NCBI GenBank assembly: GCA_031260285.1
Contig: JAIRKD010000055.1
Location: 1 to 58,662, forward strand
From: Gemmatimonadota bacterium
GTDB taxonomy: Bacteria; Gemmatimonadota; Gemmatimonadetes; Longimicrobiales; Longimicrobiaceae
Direction of reading: 5' to 3'
DNA length: 58,662 bases
Shown: piece after piece, positions 15,708-23,726 of the stretch
How positions within the stretch are numbered: position 1 is the stretch's first letter
Layout of the letters: each line of letters opens with the position of its first letter
Notes under the pieces: model-generated
The model's input: only the letters and a program-made list of their open reading frames with translations
The model's database searches: none
Told to the model about the DNA's origin: nothing
Program-made: the position numbers and the translations under genes

Positions 15708-17423
15708 ATGGCTTCCTTTGAGGAACTCGGCCTGCGCGCCGATCTGCTGCAGGCGCTGGACGACGACGATATCACAACACCTACCGCGTTGCAGGAAGCG
15801 GTGATCCCGGCTGGGCGGCGAGGGACAAACCTTGTCGCGCGGGCCAGCGCCGGATCGGGCAAGACTCTCGCGTACGCGCTTGGCGTCCTTGATTCCCTCG
15901 GACCCCGGGAAGAGGAGGATGAGGAAGAAGACCGCGGCGTGCGCGCTCTCTTCATCACCCCCACCATCGGGGATGCGGAGCGGATCGCGATCACCATCAC
16001 GCCATACGCCCAGGCACTCGGCCATTCTGTCGCCGCGCCGGGCTCCGCATGGGGAGTGGTCGCTTCGGAAGGTGATCTGGTTGTCACCTCCGTGACGGGT
16101 GCGATGGAGGCGATCGGCAATTCAACCCTCAAGCTGGAGAAGCTTGAGTCCATCGTCATTGATGGTGCGGACGGGATTGTCGCGCTGGGTGACGGTGATG
16201 TGCTTGATTCGCTCTTTGATCTTGTCCCCCGTGACGCGCAACGGATTGTTCTTGCCGCCCGGTTCACGGCGGGGCTGGACGACCTTGTGGACCGGCGGGT
16301 GAAGCGCGCGCTTCGCTACCCGGCAGAGCCGGCCATCCCGTCGGGCGTGCCGGAACCGACAACCGGCTCCATTCACTACCTCGTTGCGTCAGAGGGAGAA
16401 AAGCTCCGCCTTCTCGCCACCCAGCTGGCCGCCACCCGCACCAGCGGTGTGCCGCCCGTTGTGTTCTGCGCCACCGATGAGCGCTGCTCGGACCTGGCGG
16501 AAAAGCTCTCCAACCGGGGCTTTGTCATCGGCTCACCCGACGACAGCGAAGCGGATATCGCCTTTGCCTCCAGCGACTCCACCCGCGCGGATCTGCTTGA
16601 GGACCTCGAAGACGAAAACGGGTCTCTCGCCGACGGTCCGAACCAGACGATCAGCTTTGACGTTCCGTTTGATGGACGGACGCTTCTCGCCCGGCATGGT
16701 GGTGATACTGATGCGATTGTTGTGGTCATTCCACGCGAGCTTCCCCACCTCCGGGAGATCGCGAAGCAGTCTCTGCTGAAGCTGGAGGCGATCACGCTGT
16801 CACCGGTGAACAACTCCGAAGTTGCGCTTCAGGCTTTCCGGGATGAGATCCGGCAGGCGGTCGCGGAAGAGGATCTCACGGCGCAGCTGCTTGTGCTGGG
16901 TCCCCTTTTCGACGAATTCCCCGCCGGGGAGATCGCGGCTGCCGTGACGGCACTGCTGCGCTCGAAGCGCGCGCGGACACCAGCGGCACCCGTGGCAACG
17001 GGGTCGAGCAAGCTTGCCGCCACATCAGCCGCGGACGCAGGCAGAGCCGGAGGTCGTGAGCGGACCGCAAAGTCGTCGATCTCCACTTCGGCGGGCACTC
17101 CCGGCCCCGCACCGGTGACCTGGGCCCGTCTCTATGTCGGCGTTGGCTCGCGCGACGACATCCGCCCGGGAGACCTCGTCGGAGCTCTTGCCGGTGAGGC
17201 CAATATCCAGGGCTCCAGCATCGGGAAGATCGAGATTCGTGACAGCTTTTCGATCGTGGAAGTCCAGGCGGACGTCGCGGATCGGGTGATCAGCGCGGTG
17301 AACGGCACCACTGTGAAGGGCAGAAGCGTACGGGTGGACTACGACCGGGGCGGCCCCGCCCGCCGGCCAGGTAGTGGACCCGGGATGGCACGGCGTACCT
17401 CACGCCCACCCCGGAAGCCGTAA
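15708..17423 (+). CDS. DEAD-box-derived protein with degenerate ATPase motifs and DbpA-type RNA-binding domain
   Basis: A 571-residue protein with the layout of a bacterial DEAD-box RNA helicase. The Q-motif region (FEELGLRADLLQAL, then PTALQEAV) and motif I (ASAGSGKT, 46-53) are intact. Motif II is D152-G-A-D instead of DEAD, losing the catalytic Glu; motif III (SAT) reads LAA; motif VI (HRxGRxGR) reads ARHGGD, losing the arginine finger, although the flanking FDVP and VIPREL are still aligned. An acidic loop (REEEDEEED) is inserted after motif I. After a Ser/Ala-rich linker (about 425-465) comes a DbpA-like RNA-binding domain (ARLYVGVGSRDDIRPGDLVG, IRDSFSIVEV, GRSVRVDY; about 469-545) and a basic Arg/Pro tail. 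Family knowledge: DbpA targets 23S rRNA helix 92. ATP may still bind but hydrolysis is doubtful; a scaffold in ribosome assembly is the inference. Confidence 0.88.
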   Translation: MASFEELGLRADLLQALDDDDITTPTALQEAVIPAGRRGTNLVARASAGSGKTLAYALGVLDSLGPREEEDEEEDRGVRALFITPTIGDAERIAITITPYAQALGHSVAAPGSAWGVVASEGDLVVTSVTGAMEAIGNSTLKLEKLESIVIDGADGIVALGDGDVLDSLFDLVPRDAQRIVLAARFTAGLDDLVDRRVKRALRYPAEPAIPSGVPEPTTGSIHYLVASEGEKLRLLATQLAATRTSGVPPVVFCATDERCSDLAEKLSNRGFVIGSPDDSEADIAFASSDSTRADLLEDLEDENGSLADGPNQTISFDVPFDGRTLLARHGGDTDAIVVVIPRELPHLREIAKQSLLKLEAITLSPVNNSEVALQAFRDEIRQAVAEEDLTAQLLVLGPLFDEFPAGEIAAAVTALLRSKRARTPAAPVATGSSKLAATSAADAGRAGGRERTAKSSISTSAGTPGPAPVTWARLYVGVGSRDDIRPGDLVGALAGEANIQGSSIGKIEIRDSFSIVEVQADVADRVISAVNGTTVKGRSVRVDYDRGGPARRPGSGPGMARRTSRPPRKP

Positions 17424-17479
17424 CGCCCGGGAGCGCAAGCGTGTGCCTGAATCGGGTCGGGGCCCGCGTGGGGTCCTGA

Positions 17480-17502
17480 CCCTGCTGGTTGGAAGAGCAG
17501 GG
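17480..17502. terminator. Weak hairpin between convergent genes
   Basis: CCCTGCT (17480-17486) pairs with AGCAGGG (17496-17502) in the spacer between the DEAD-box-like gene and the convergent Smr gene. No U-run is present on either strand, so this is only a possible shared terminator. Confidence 0.3.
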
Positions 17503-17565
17503 AGCGCTGTCGTAGCTGAACAGATCCTGCACCGGCCTGAAGGGACGTTGCATGTAATGCCCTTC

Positions 17566-18045
17566 TTACAATTCCGGGGTCTGCTCAGTCAGTATCCGCC
17601 GTGCCTCCGCTTCCAGGAGCGCCGGCGTCGCTGTAATGCCCAGCTCTGCAAGCGCCATCTCCGCCTTTCGCAGAACATCTTCGGAAAGGCGCGCCATCAC
17701 CGGGCTCCGGACCGGAACCGCCGGAGCCCGGACCCGGTTCAGCCACACCCTGAACACCGCCCCCCCGGTTTCGCGTTCAAAGGAGCGCACCGCATTCCCG
17801 GCCAGCTTCCTGAGCAGTTCATCCACCATGATCGGCAGCACCGGCGGACCGATGGAGTGACTCCCCCGACCCGTCACGATCCGCACCACCCCATCCCCAT
17901 CGTTCCTCCGCGCCTCGATCCACCGGCGCGCCAGAGCCTCCGCCTCATCAGCGGTAAGCCCGTGCAGATCCAGCGTCGGATAGAGAAGATCCGCGGGATG
18001 GCGCAGCTGACCGGATACCGGTGGCTTCCGGCGTTTGGGAGTCAT
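17566..18045 (-). CDS. Smr domain protein
   Basis: Contains a small MutS-related (Smr) domain: LDLHGLTADEAEALARRWIE (LDxHG motif, about 24-43) and the TGRGSHSIGPPVLPIMVDELL loop region (TGxG motif), followed by the closing strand GGAVFRVWL. Smr domains are endonucleases or nucleic-acid binders; stand-alone bacterial Smr proteins act in ribosome rescue or DNA repair. The first ~20 residues are basic (MTPKRRKPP). After the domain a 60-residue helical C-terminal tail is unassigned. Start at 18045 is chosen because an upstream start at 18135 would read through the HU terminator hairpin, whose repeats would then be translated. A TATATT box about 12 bases upstream may be the -10 of its own promoter. 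Confidence 0.85.
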   Translation of the reverse strand: MTPKRRKPPVSGQLRHPADLLYPTLDLHGLTADEAEALARRWIEARRNDGDGVVRIVTGRGSHSIGPPVLPIMVDELLRKLAGNAVRSFERETGGAVFRVWLNRVRAPAVPVRSPVMARLSEDVLRKAEMALAELGITATPALLEAEARRILTEQTPEL

Positions 18046-18070
18046 GGACGGAATATATCTCTCCCTCAAC

Positions 18071-18099
18071 AAAAAAGGCCACGGCACAAAGCCGTGGCC
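18071..18099 (-). terminator. Rho-independent terminator of the HU gene
   Basis: A perfect 9-bp GC-rich stem (18077-18085 with 18091-18099), 5-base loop, and on the minus strand a run of six U immediately after the stem (18076-18071). It lies 42 bases beyond the HU stop and just before the Smr start. Confidence 0.92.
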
Positions 18100-18140
18100 C
18101 GGAGCAGACCACCCGAAGGTATCCTCACCCCGCAAACGCC

Positions 18141-18425
18141 TCAGGTAAGGGATTCACGGAGACCTTTGCCGACCCGGAAGACGGCGCTGGTTGACTCCTT
18201 GATCCCCATCCTCTTTCCTGTCCGCGGGTTGTACCCCTCGCGCGCCTTCCGTTTACGTGGCTCAAAAACCCCGAACCCGGTGATCTGCACCTTCTCGCCG
18301 CTCTTCAGCACACCCGGGATAATACCCGCCTCCGCCGAAAAGAGCGTATCAATCACGCGAGCCGCTTCCGCCTTGCTTAGATGAGCGCGCTCCGCAAGCT
18401 TGTGCGTAAGTTCAGACTTATTCAC
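18141..18425 (-). CDS. HU family DNA-binding protein
   Basis: Histone-like nucleoid protein of 94 residues that bends DNA as a dimer. MNKSELTHKLAERAHLSKAEAARVID is the classical HU start, ITGFGVFEPRKRKAREGYNP contains the GFG turn and the beta-arm with the tip Asn-Pro pair, and ESTSAVFRVGKGLRESL closes the fold. A GGGAGG ribosome site sits about ten bases upstream of ATG 18425. The gene has its own strong terminator and is divergent from the GAF-domain gene; the 134-base spacer holds an 11-base dyad GTGGTAACCAC (18450-18460) that could be an operator. HU versus IHF cannot be separated with certainty, but the arm and length fit HU. Confidence 0.95.
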   Translation of the reverse strand: MNKSELTHKLAERAHLSKAEAARVIDTLFSAEAGIIPGVLKSGEKVQITGFGVFEPRKRKAREGYNPRTGKRMGIKESTSAVFRVGKGLRESLT

Positions 18426-18559
18426 GATCGGCCTCCCGTTTCATGTTCGGTGGTAACCACTTCCCTTACCCGTTCCCCGCTCCGCCGGCAAACTCACCGG
18501 TAGAGTAGGAACGATTGCCTATCCAGTCAAGTGAATACTCTGGTTCTGGTTATTGTCTG

Positions 18560-19978
18560 ATGAGCCCGGAAATGATTGCGGTTCCTTCTCCGCCCGAGGC
18601 CGGGGTTGCGGATGAGATCGCCCGGGCGCTTCTCGCCACCCGTGAGTCCACCGAGGTCTACCAGCTTGCGCTTGAGCGTCTTGTTCCGCTGATCGGCGCC
18701 TCGTTCGGCTGTGTTTTCCTGCGCGAAGACGATACGGATCTGTTGCGCGTGGCATCGGCATACAACTGGCCGGAGCGTTATGCGACGCACCTCGACATCC
18801 TCCGTGTCCGGGTCGGGAATGGTCCTGCGGGACGAGCCGTGCTGGATGGTCATCCCGTTGATGTGGATGATGTCTTCGCGGACCCGGAGCTTGAAGACTG
18901 GAGGGACGCTGCGCGGGAGCTCGAATTCAGCTCCTCGATTGCGCTCCCCATCTGCTTTGCGGCGATGCCAGTGGGTGCGCTGACCTTCTATTTCCGCGAC
19001 CATGACGCGTTTGTAAAAGCGGACCGCGCCCTTCTGCGGCTTGTGACCCACCAGCTCTCGGCCACCGCTGAAAAAGCGCATCTGCTGGAGAGGCTGAAAC
19101 GCGTGGAGACCCGTCTTCTTGCGCAGGAAGCGGATCTCCAGCGGTACGATTCCAGGTTGAAGTGCGTGGAACAACGGAAGGACGAAGCTCTGGGAAGGGT
19201 GATTGATCAGCTGCGCGGCCCCCTGGCAGAGATCCTTGATGATCTTCCCCTGCTGCGGGAGAAGCTCCGGGATGCTCCCGCAAAGGCTCGCTCCACCGGC
19301 CATCCCGCAACCCGCCGGGAGCAGCGCAGATCCCGGTTCAGGCAGGCCGGAGAAGCAGGAGTGACGGACAGGATCGGAGAAGCGGCCAGCCAGATGGACA
19401 GCCTGATCCGTGGCCTTCAGGAGCTGACGGATCTCCGTCTCGGCAGGGTTGAGCGGAACCCCGGGCTCACGGACGCCATCCAGCTTGCCCGGGCAGCCGT
19501 GGAGAAGACAGCTCCTGAGCGAGCGGGAGAGCCGGAGGGGGTGAATTCGCCACGACTGGAGCTGTTGGCGGAGCGGGTGCCGGTACACACCTGCCCGACC
19601 ACCGTACATCAGGTTCTTGATATCCTGCTCTCCGAAGCATCGGGCTGGGTGGAGGGGAGTGAGATCACCCTCCGCGTCACCGTCAGCAGTCCGGAGGAGG
19701 CCGAGGTCGGCAGCCAGGGCGCACTTGTCACCTGGGAGCTCCGGAACCCGGCAATGGAGTTCGAGCCGGCGCTTCTGGAGAAGCTGTTTGAAGAGCTTCA
19801 CCGGGAAGAAGATTCAGAGCTGCCCGTATCGGGGGAAAAGAGCGGCCTCGGGCTTGCCATTGCCCGCAGCGCCGCCCGGGCGCTTGGCGGTGATGTCACC
19901 GCCACTTCCGATCCGGGGAAAGGGTCGGCTTTCCATTTTACGATTCCATCCCGGGTTGTTCGCGCCAGCGCGTCGTAA
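18560..19978 (+). CDS. GAF-domain sensor with degenerate histidine-kinase core
   Basis: Soluble 472-residue protein: GAF domain (about 15-175; SFGCVFLREDD, GPAGRAVLDGHPVDVDDVF), coiled coil (about 175-225), a DHp-like helix and a C-terminal HATPase-like domain. The DHp segment reads KDEALGRVIDQLRGPLAEIL, aligning with KDEFLAxxSHELRTPL of histidine kinases but with Asp in place of the phospho-acceptor His. The N-box Asn is not evident, whereas the G2 box SGLGLAIARSAARALGGDV and the ending GKGSAFHFTIP are good. It therefore looks like a pseudokinase that may bind nucleotide or partner with another kinase. The start is uncertain: ATG 18560, ATG 18572, or TTG 18515, the latter having AGGA four bases upstream. 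No response regulator is adjacent. Confidence 0.82.
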   Translation: MSPEMIAVPSPPEAGVADEIARALLATRESTEVYQLALERLVPLIGASFGCVFLREDDTDLLRVASAYNWPERYATHLDILRVRVGNGPAGRAVLDGHPVDVDDVFADPELEDWRDAARELEFSSSIALPICFAAMPVGALTFYFRDHDAFVKADRALLRLVTHQLSATAEKAHLLERLKRVETRLLAQEADLQRYDSRLKCVEQRKDEALGRVIDQLRGPLAEILDDLPLLREKLRDAPAKARSTGHPATRREQRRSRFRQAGEAGVTDRIGEAASQMDSLIRGLQELTDLRLGRVERNPGLTDAIQLARAAVEKTAPERAGEPEGVNSPRLELLAERVPVHTCPTTVHQVLDILLSEASGWVEGSEITLRVTVSSPEEAEVGSQGALVTWELRNPAMEFEPALLEKLFEELHREEDSELPVSGEKSGLGLAIARSAARALGGDVTATSDPGKGSAFHFTIPSRVVRASAS

Positions 19979-20171
19979 CGAGCGTCGGGAGACGTTGCGG
20001 CGAGACGGACGGACCGCGATTATACCCTGCTCTTCTGGGGTGAACCGCGGGGAACGCTGCGCGTAAGTCCCCACACCCGGGGGGTCTACGCGGTCCTTAA
20101 TTTCCCGCGTCGCTGGCATGGAGAGTACCGGGCCCGGCCCGCCTGCTCTCCCGCAACCAAATCAGGGTACA

Positions 20172-21356
20172 ATGGAGCTTTCTCCGAATATCGCCGCCCT
20201 TCAGCCGTCCGCGACGATGGTGGTCGCCAACCGTGCGAAGGAGCTTGCCGCCGCGGGCAAGGACATCGTCGAGCTGACCGTTGGGGAGCCGGATTTTGAT
20301 ACCCCGGCCTTTGTTGCCGAGGCGGGGATCCAGGCGATCCGCGATGGCAGGACACGGTACACACCCGCCGCGGGCATCAACCCGCTTCGCGCGGCTGTCG
20401 CAAACGACCTTCAGCGTCTCTCCACCCGCTCGGTGGAAGTGGATCCGCAGGGAGTTGTCGTTTCCGCCGGCGCGAAGCAGGCGCTTTTCAATGTCATCTT
20501 CAGCCTGTTCGGGCCCGGCGACCGGGTGATTGTGCCCGTCCCGTACTGGACAACCTATCCCGAGCTGATCCAGATCGCCCGCGCTGAGCCGGTGTTCGTA
20601 AAGGGTCCGGAGGAAAACAGCTACAAGATCTCGGTGGATGATCTGGAGGCTGTGGCGGCCAGGGGGGGGGTGAAGGGATTGATGATCAACTCCCCGAGCA
20701 ACCCGTCGGGCGCGGTATACTCCACCAGCGAGCTTCAGGCGATCGCGGAATGGGCCGCGGAGCGCAAGGTGTGGCTGGTCTCTGACGAGATCTACCGCCG
20801 GATCTACTTCCGGGGGAAGGTTGCGCCGGGCGTGCTGGACCTGCCCTCCGAGCTGCTGGAGCGCGTGGTGGTTGTGGACGGCGCCTCCAAGGCGTTTGCG
20901 ATGACAGGCTGGCGGCTTGGATTCTCGTATTCCTCAAAGGCCGTTGCCTCGAAGCTGTCCGCGCTCCAGAGCCAGACAACCTCAAACGTCTCGACGCCCA
21001 CGCAGTACGCCGCCCTTGCGGCCTACCAGCGGGAAGATGAGGCGGACCGGGAAGTGGAGCGGATGCGCGCCGCATTCGAGAACCGGAAGAACGTTCTCGC
21101 CGCGGAGCTGAAGAGCCGGCTTCCCGACGTTTCGTACGTGGAACCGGAAGGCGCCTTCTACTTCTTCATCAATACGAAGAACCTGGCGCGGCCGGGGGAG
21201 AACTCGCTCGACTTCTGCGAACGGCTGCTGGTTGACGCCAACGTCGCGGTGGTGCCGGGAGCGGCGTTTGGTGATGACAGCTACTTCCGTCTGTCGTTTG
21301 CCTCACCCGAGTCGGCGCTTGTCGAGGCAGTGCGGCGCATCGCCGCCACGCGGTGA
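20172..21356 (+). CDS. Pyridoxal-phosphate aspartate aminotransferase (class I/II)
   Basis: Fold-type I aminotransferase, most like the Igamma bacterial aspartate aminotransferases (AspB/AspC-type) that convert aspartate and 2-oxoglutarate to oxaloacetate and glutamate; some relatives also use prephenate. Visible are ELTVGEPDFDTP (substrate-side), the NSPSNPSGAV loop, SDEIYRRIYF with the PLP-contact Asp/Tyr, and the PLP-lysine motif GASKAFAMTGWRLGF with the Arg that contacts PLP phosphate. The start at 20172 (MELSPNIAALQPS) has AGGG at good spacing; the frame extends to an ATG at 20118 but those 18 residues lack family character. A run of eight G at about 20664-20671 is a possible slippage site but the frame is intact. 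It leads the amino-acid/nucleotide block that continues with dCMP deaminase and serB. Confidence 0.9.
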   Translation: MELSPNIAALQPSATMVVANRAKELAAAGKDIVELTVGEPDFDTPAFVAEAGIQAIRDGRTRYTPAAGINPLRAAVANDLQRLSTRSVEVDPQGVVVSAGAKQALFNVIFSLFGPGDRVIVPVPYWTTYPELIQIARAEPVFVKGPEENSYKISVDDLEAVAARGGVKGLMINSPSNPSGAVYSTSELQAIAEWAAERKVWLVSDEIYRRIYFRGKVAPGVLDLPSELLERVVVVDGASKAFAMTGWRLGFSYSSKAVASKLSALQSQTTSNVSTPTQYAALAAYQREDEADREVERMRAAFENRKNVLAAELKSRLPDVSYVEPEGAFYFFINTKNLARPGENSLDFCERLLVDANVAVVPGAAFGDDSYFRLSFASPESALVEAVRRIAATR

Positions 21357-21430
21357 TTCTTCACCTCGACGGGGTGAGCGAGAACAACCATCCGCTGAAC
21401 CTCCGGCGTTCGGAAGACGAGCCGGAGGGA

Positions 21431-21853
21431 ATGCGGATCCCGCTCTTTGAGGTGTACATGCGTATGGCAGAGGAACTTGCGAAACGTTCCTCCTGCGCGC
21501 GGGCCCGGGTGGGTACAGTGATTACCGACGCGGCTCTCTCAAATGTGCTGGGAGTCGGATACAACGGGAACGCCGCGGGCCTCCCGAACCGCTGTGACTC
21601 GGACGAAGCAGGTCGCTGCGGGTGTATCCATTCGGAGATGAACGCGCTGGTGAAGGCCTCGGGCCTCATCCGCGACAAGGTTGTGTTTGTTACCATGAGC
21701 CCGTGCGTGATGTGCGCGAAGCTCATCATCCAGAGCGGGGTCTCATACGTTTTCTACCGGGAAGCGTACCGCGACCCCGCGGGGCTCGAAACTCTGGCGA
21801 GGGCCGGAGTTACGGCCATCCTGTACAATCGCTGGGCCCATACATGGCGGTAG
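21431..21853 (+). CDS. dCMP deaminase family protein
   Basis: Zinc-dependent cytidine/deoxycytidylate deaminase fold. Catalytic zinc motif is H67-S-E69 (CIHSEMNALV) with C92 and C95 (SPCVMCAKLI); an additional Cys/His cluster (NRCDSDEAGRCGC) before it matches the second zinc site of true dCMP deaminases. The likely reaction is dCMP to dUMP, feeding thymidylate synthesis. With start ATG 21431 (MRIPLFEVYMRMAEELAKRS) the protein has 140 residues, the family norm, and GGAGG lies just upstream; a GTG at 21353 overlapping the preceding stop (GTGA) would add 26 residues of unrelated sequence. The gene overlaps serB by ten bases. ComE-type competence proteins are related, but length and context favour a metabolic deaminase. 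Confidence 0.85.
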   Translation: MRIPLFEVYMRMAEELAKRSSCARARVGTVITDAALSNVLGVGYNGNAAGLPNRCDSDEAGRCGCIHSEMNALVKASGLIRDKVVFVTMSPCVMCAKLIIQSGVSYVFYREAYRDPAGLETLARAGVTAILYNRWAHTWR

Positions 21854-22578
21854 CAACGGAAAATCGGACGACGGGTTATACTTCCATCGTCTTTGACTGT
21901 GATTCAACACTCGCCAGCATCGAAGGAATTGACGAGCTGGCGGGGCCTCATGCGGATGTCATCGCTGCGCTTACAGACGCCGCGATGGACGGCCGGATAC
22001 CCCTCGGAGAGGTCTACGGACGGCGGCTGGAGATCATCCGCCCCACCCGTGACCAGGTGGAGGCACTCTCCACCCGGTATGTGGAAGCCCTGGTTGAGGA
22101 TGCCAGAGAAACGGTGGCTGCGCTGCTCTGGCTGGGGAAGGACGTGCGCATCGTCTCGGGCGGGCTGCTTCCCCCGGTTGCCGCACTCGCCTCCGAGCTG
22201 GGAGTGCCGTCCGCGTCGGTAGCGGCCGTTGGCATCGAGTTCACCGCTGAGGGGGAGTATTCGGGGTTCGACCAGCAGTCGCCGCTTGCCGGCAACCAGG
22301 GGAAACCGGTTGTTCTCCGGGGTTGGTCGCTCACCGGGCCTTCCATGATGGTTGGAGATGGTTCAACCGATCTGGAAGCGGGTTCTGAAACGGATATCTT
22401 TGTTGCCTACATGGGTGTCGCACAGCGGCCGAAGGTTGCCGCGGCGGCGGATGTAGTGCTCAACGCCCGGAGTCTCTCCCCCATCCTGGCGCTGGCTGCC
22501 GGTGAGGAAGACAGACTCCGGCTGGTTTCTTCACCCTGGGCCGATCTTCTCGACCGGGGTGACTCGCTCCTGGGCTGA
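21844..22578 (+). CDS. serB: Phosphoserine phosphatase (HAD superfamily)
   Basis: HAD phosphatase of 244 residues. Motif I DCDSTL (nucleophile and general acid Asp pair), SGG in motif II (IVSGGLLPPVAAL) and motif IV GDGSTDLEA are in the usual order. In context with the class V aminotransferase and serA that follow, it should hydrolyse O-phosphoserine to serine, the last step of the phosphorylated pathway. The start at 21844 (MAVATENRTTGYTS) lies ten bases inside the deaminase gene; earlier in-frame starts would run through most of it. The final codons and stop are part of a strong terminator hairpin, so mRNA folding and the end of translation are linked at this gene. Confidence 0.88.
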   Translation: MAVATENRTTGYTSIVFDCDSTLASIEGIDELAGPHADVIAALTDAAMDGRIPLGEVYGRRLEIIRPTRDQVEALSTRYVEALVEDARETVAALLWLGKDVRIVSGGLLPPVAALASELGVPSASVAAVGIEFTAEGEYSGFDQQSPLAGNQGKPVVLRGWSLTGPSMMVGDGSTDLEAGSETDIFVAYMGVAQRPKVAAAADVVLNARSLSPILALAAGEEDRLRLVSSPWADLLDRGDSLLG

Positions 22579-22600
22579 TCTTCGCCCAGGGACTTTTTTT
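22569..22600 (+). terminator. Intrinsic terminator or attenuator at the end of serB
   Basis: CCTGGGC (22569-22575) pairs with GCCCAGG (22584-22590) around an 8-base loop and is followed by GAC and seven T (22594-22600). The serB stop codon (22576-22578) lies in the loop. The next gene starts only 28 bases later in the same direction, so the structure may give partial termination. Confidence 0.8.
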
Positions 22601-22628
22601 ATCAGTAACAACGACTTGGGTCAGATCG

Positions 22629-23726
22629 ATGTCCTTCGGACACTTCTTCCTTCCGGGTCCCACCGAGGTCCATCCTGACGTACTTGCCGCGCAGGCCCAG
22701 CCTATGATGGGCCACCGCGGCAAGGAGATGACCTCGCTTATCGCTGAAATTGATCTTCCGCTCCGCCGTATCTTTGCGACCGAGCGGCCGGTCTATGTCT
22801 CGTCGTCATCAGCGACGGGGTTCATGGAGGCGGGTGTACGCAATGGCGTGCGCCGCCGGGCTCTCGCGCTGGTGAACGGAGCCTTCAGCCAGCGGTTCGC
22901 GGATCTGGTTGCGGACTGCGGCAAGGAACTGGAGATCTTCGAGGTCGCCTGGGGCGAACCTCATGCGCCGGAAGAGGTACGGCGGCGGCTGCTCGGCGGG
23001 GGCTTCGACGCGGTCACGGTAGTGCATTCGGAGACTTCAACCGGGGTGCTCAACCCGTTGGGCGAGATCGCGGAAGCGGTTCGCAGCGTTGAAGCTTCCA
23101 ACGGTGAAGAGATCCTGCTGCTGGTTGACGCGGTCACAAGTCTGGGTGGCGCGGCGGTGAACACCGACGACTGGGGGCTCGACTGGGTGCTGACGGGCTC
23201 GCAGAAGGCGCTTGCCCTTCCCCCGGGTCTCGCCTTCGGCTCCGCGAGCCGCCGGATGCTCGACCGGGCCGCGAGCCTCACCGGGCGCGGTCAGTACTTC
23301 GATCTGATCGAGTTCGACCGGAACTGGGCGAAACATCAGACGCCGAATACTCCGGCGCTTACGCTCTTCTACGCGCTGCAGAAGCAGCTGGAGCGGATCC
23401 AGGCGGAGGGTATCGAGGCGCGGCTGGCCCGCCACCAGGCGATGGCCGAGCGCTGCTGGGAGTGGACAGAAACGACGGGCGCGCGCTTCGGGCTCTCACT
23501 CTTTGCGCCTGAGGGGTACCGGGCGCCTACGGTCACCGCGATCGCGGTGCCGGAGTCGCATCCGGGCAGTGAAATCACGAAGGCTTTGAAGGCCCGCGGG
23601 TATACAATCGGATCGGGGTACGGCAAGCTGAAGGATGCCACCATCCGCATCGGCCACATGGGCGACCACGACCTTGACGGACTGAACCGGCTCCTGCGCG
23701 AGCTGGAGGAGATATTCGAGGGATGA
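22629..23726 (+). CDS. Class V aminotransferase (alanine-glyoxylate/serine-type), probable phosphoserine aminotransferase role
   Basis: PLP-dependent fold-type I, class V enzyme of 365 residues. Features: start FFLPGPTEVHPDVL, the substrate-side MGHRGKEM, the strand LLLVDAVTSLGG (Asp167 to the PLP ring) and the PLP-lysine in TGSQKALALPPG (K193). By sequence it belongs with alanine/serine-glyoxylate aminotransferases, not with the SerC subfamily. Between serB and serA, however, the missing activity is phosphohydroxypyruvate transamination, and related class V enzymes do this in some archaea and bacteria, so a PSAT role is inferred. Its stop overlaps the serA start (ATGA). No clear ribosome site precedes ATG 22629 and no room exists for a normal promoter after the upstream terminator. 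Confidence 0.88.
   Translation: MSFGHFFLPGPTEVHPDVLAAQAQPMMGHRGKEMTSLIAEIDLPLRRIFATERPVYVSSSSATGFMEAGVRNGVRRRALALVNGAFSQRFADLVADCGKELEIFEVAWGEPHAPEEVRRRLLGGGFDAVTVVHSETSTGVLNPLGEIAEAVRSVEASNGEEILLLVDAVTSLGGAAVNTDDWGLDWVLTGSQKALALPPGLAFGSASRRMLDRAASLTGRGQYFDLIEFDRNWAKHQTPNTPALTLFYALQKQLERIQAEGIEARLARHQAMAERCWEWTETTGARFGLSLFAPEGYRAPTVTAIAVPESHPGSEITKALKARGYTIGSGYGKLKDATIRIGHMGDHDLDGLNRLLRELEEIFEG

Noticed and set aside
17480-17502. Possible structured RNA or tRNA-like element between convergent genes
   Set aside because: Only a single 7-bp stem can be drawn; no cloverleaf, no conserved RNA motif recognised.
20664-20671. Run of eight G in the aspartate aminotransferase gene as a frameshift
   Set aside because: The reading frame continues with intact aminotransferase motifs on both sides, so no frameshift is present in this sequence.
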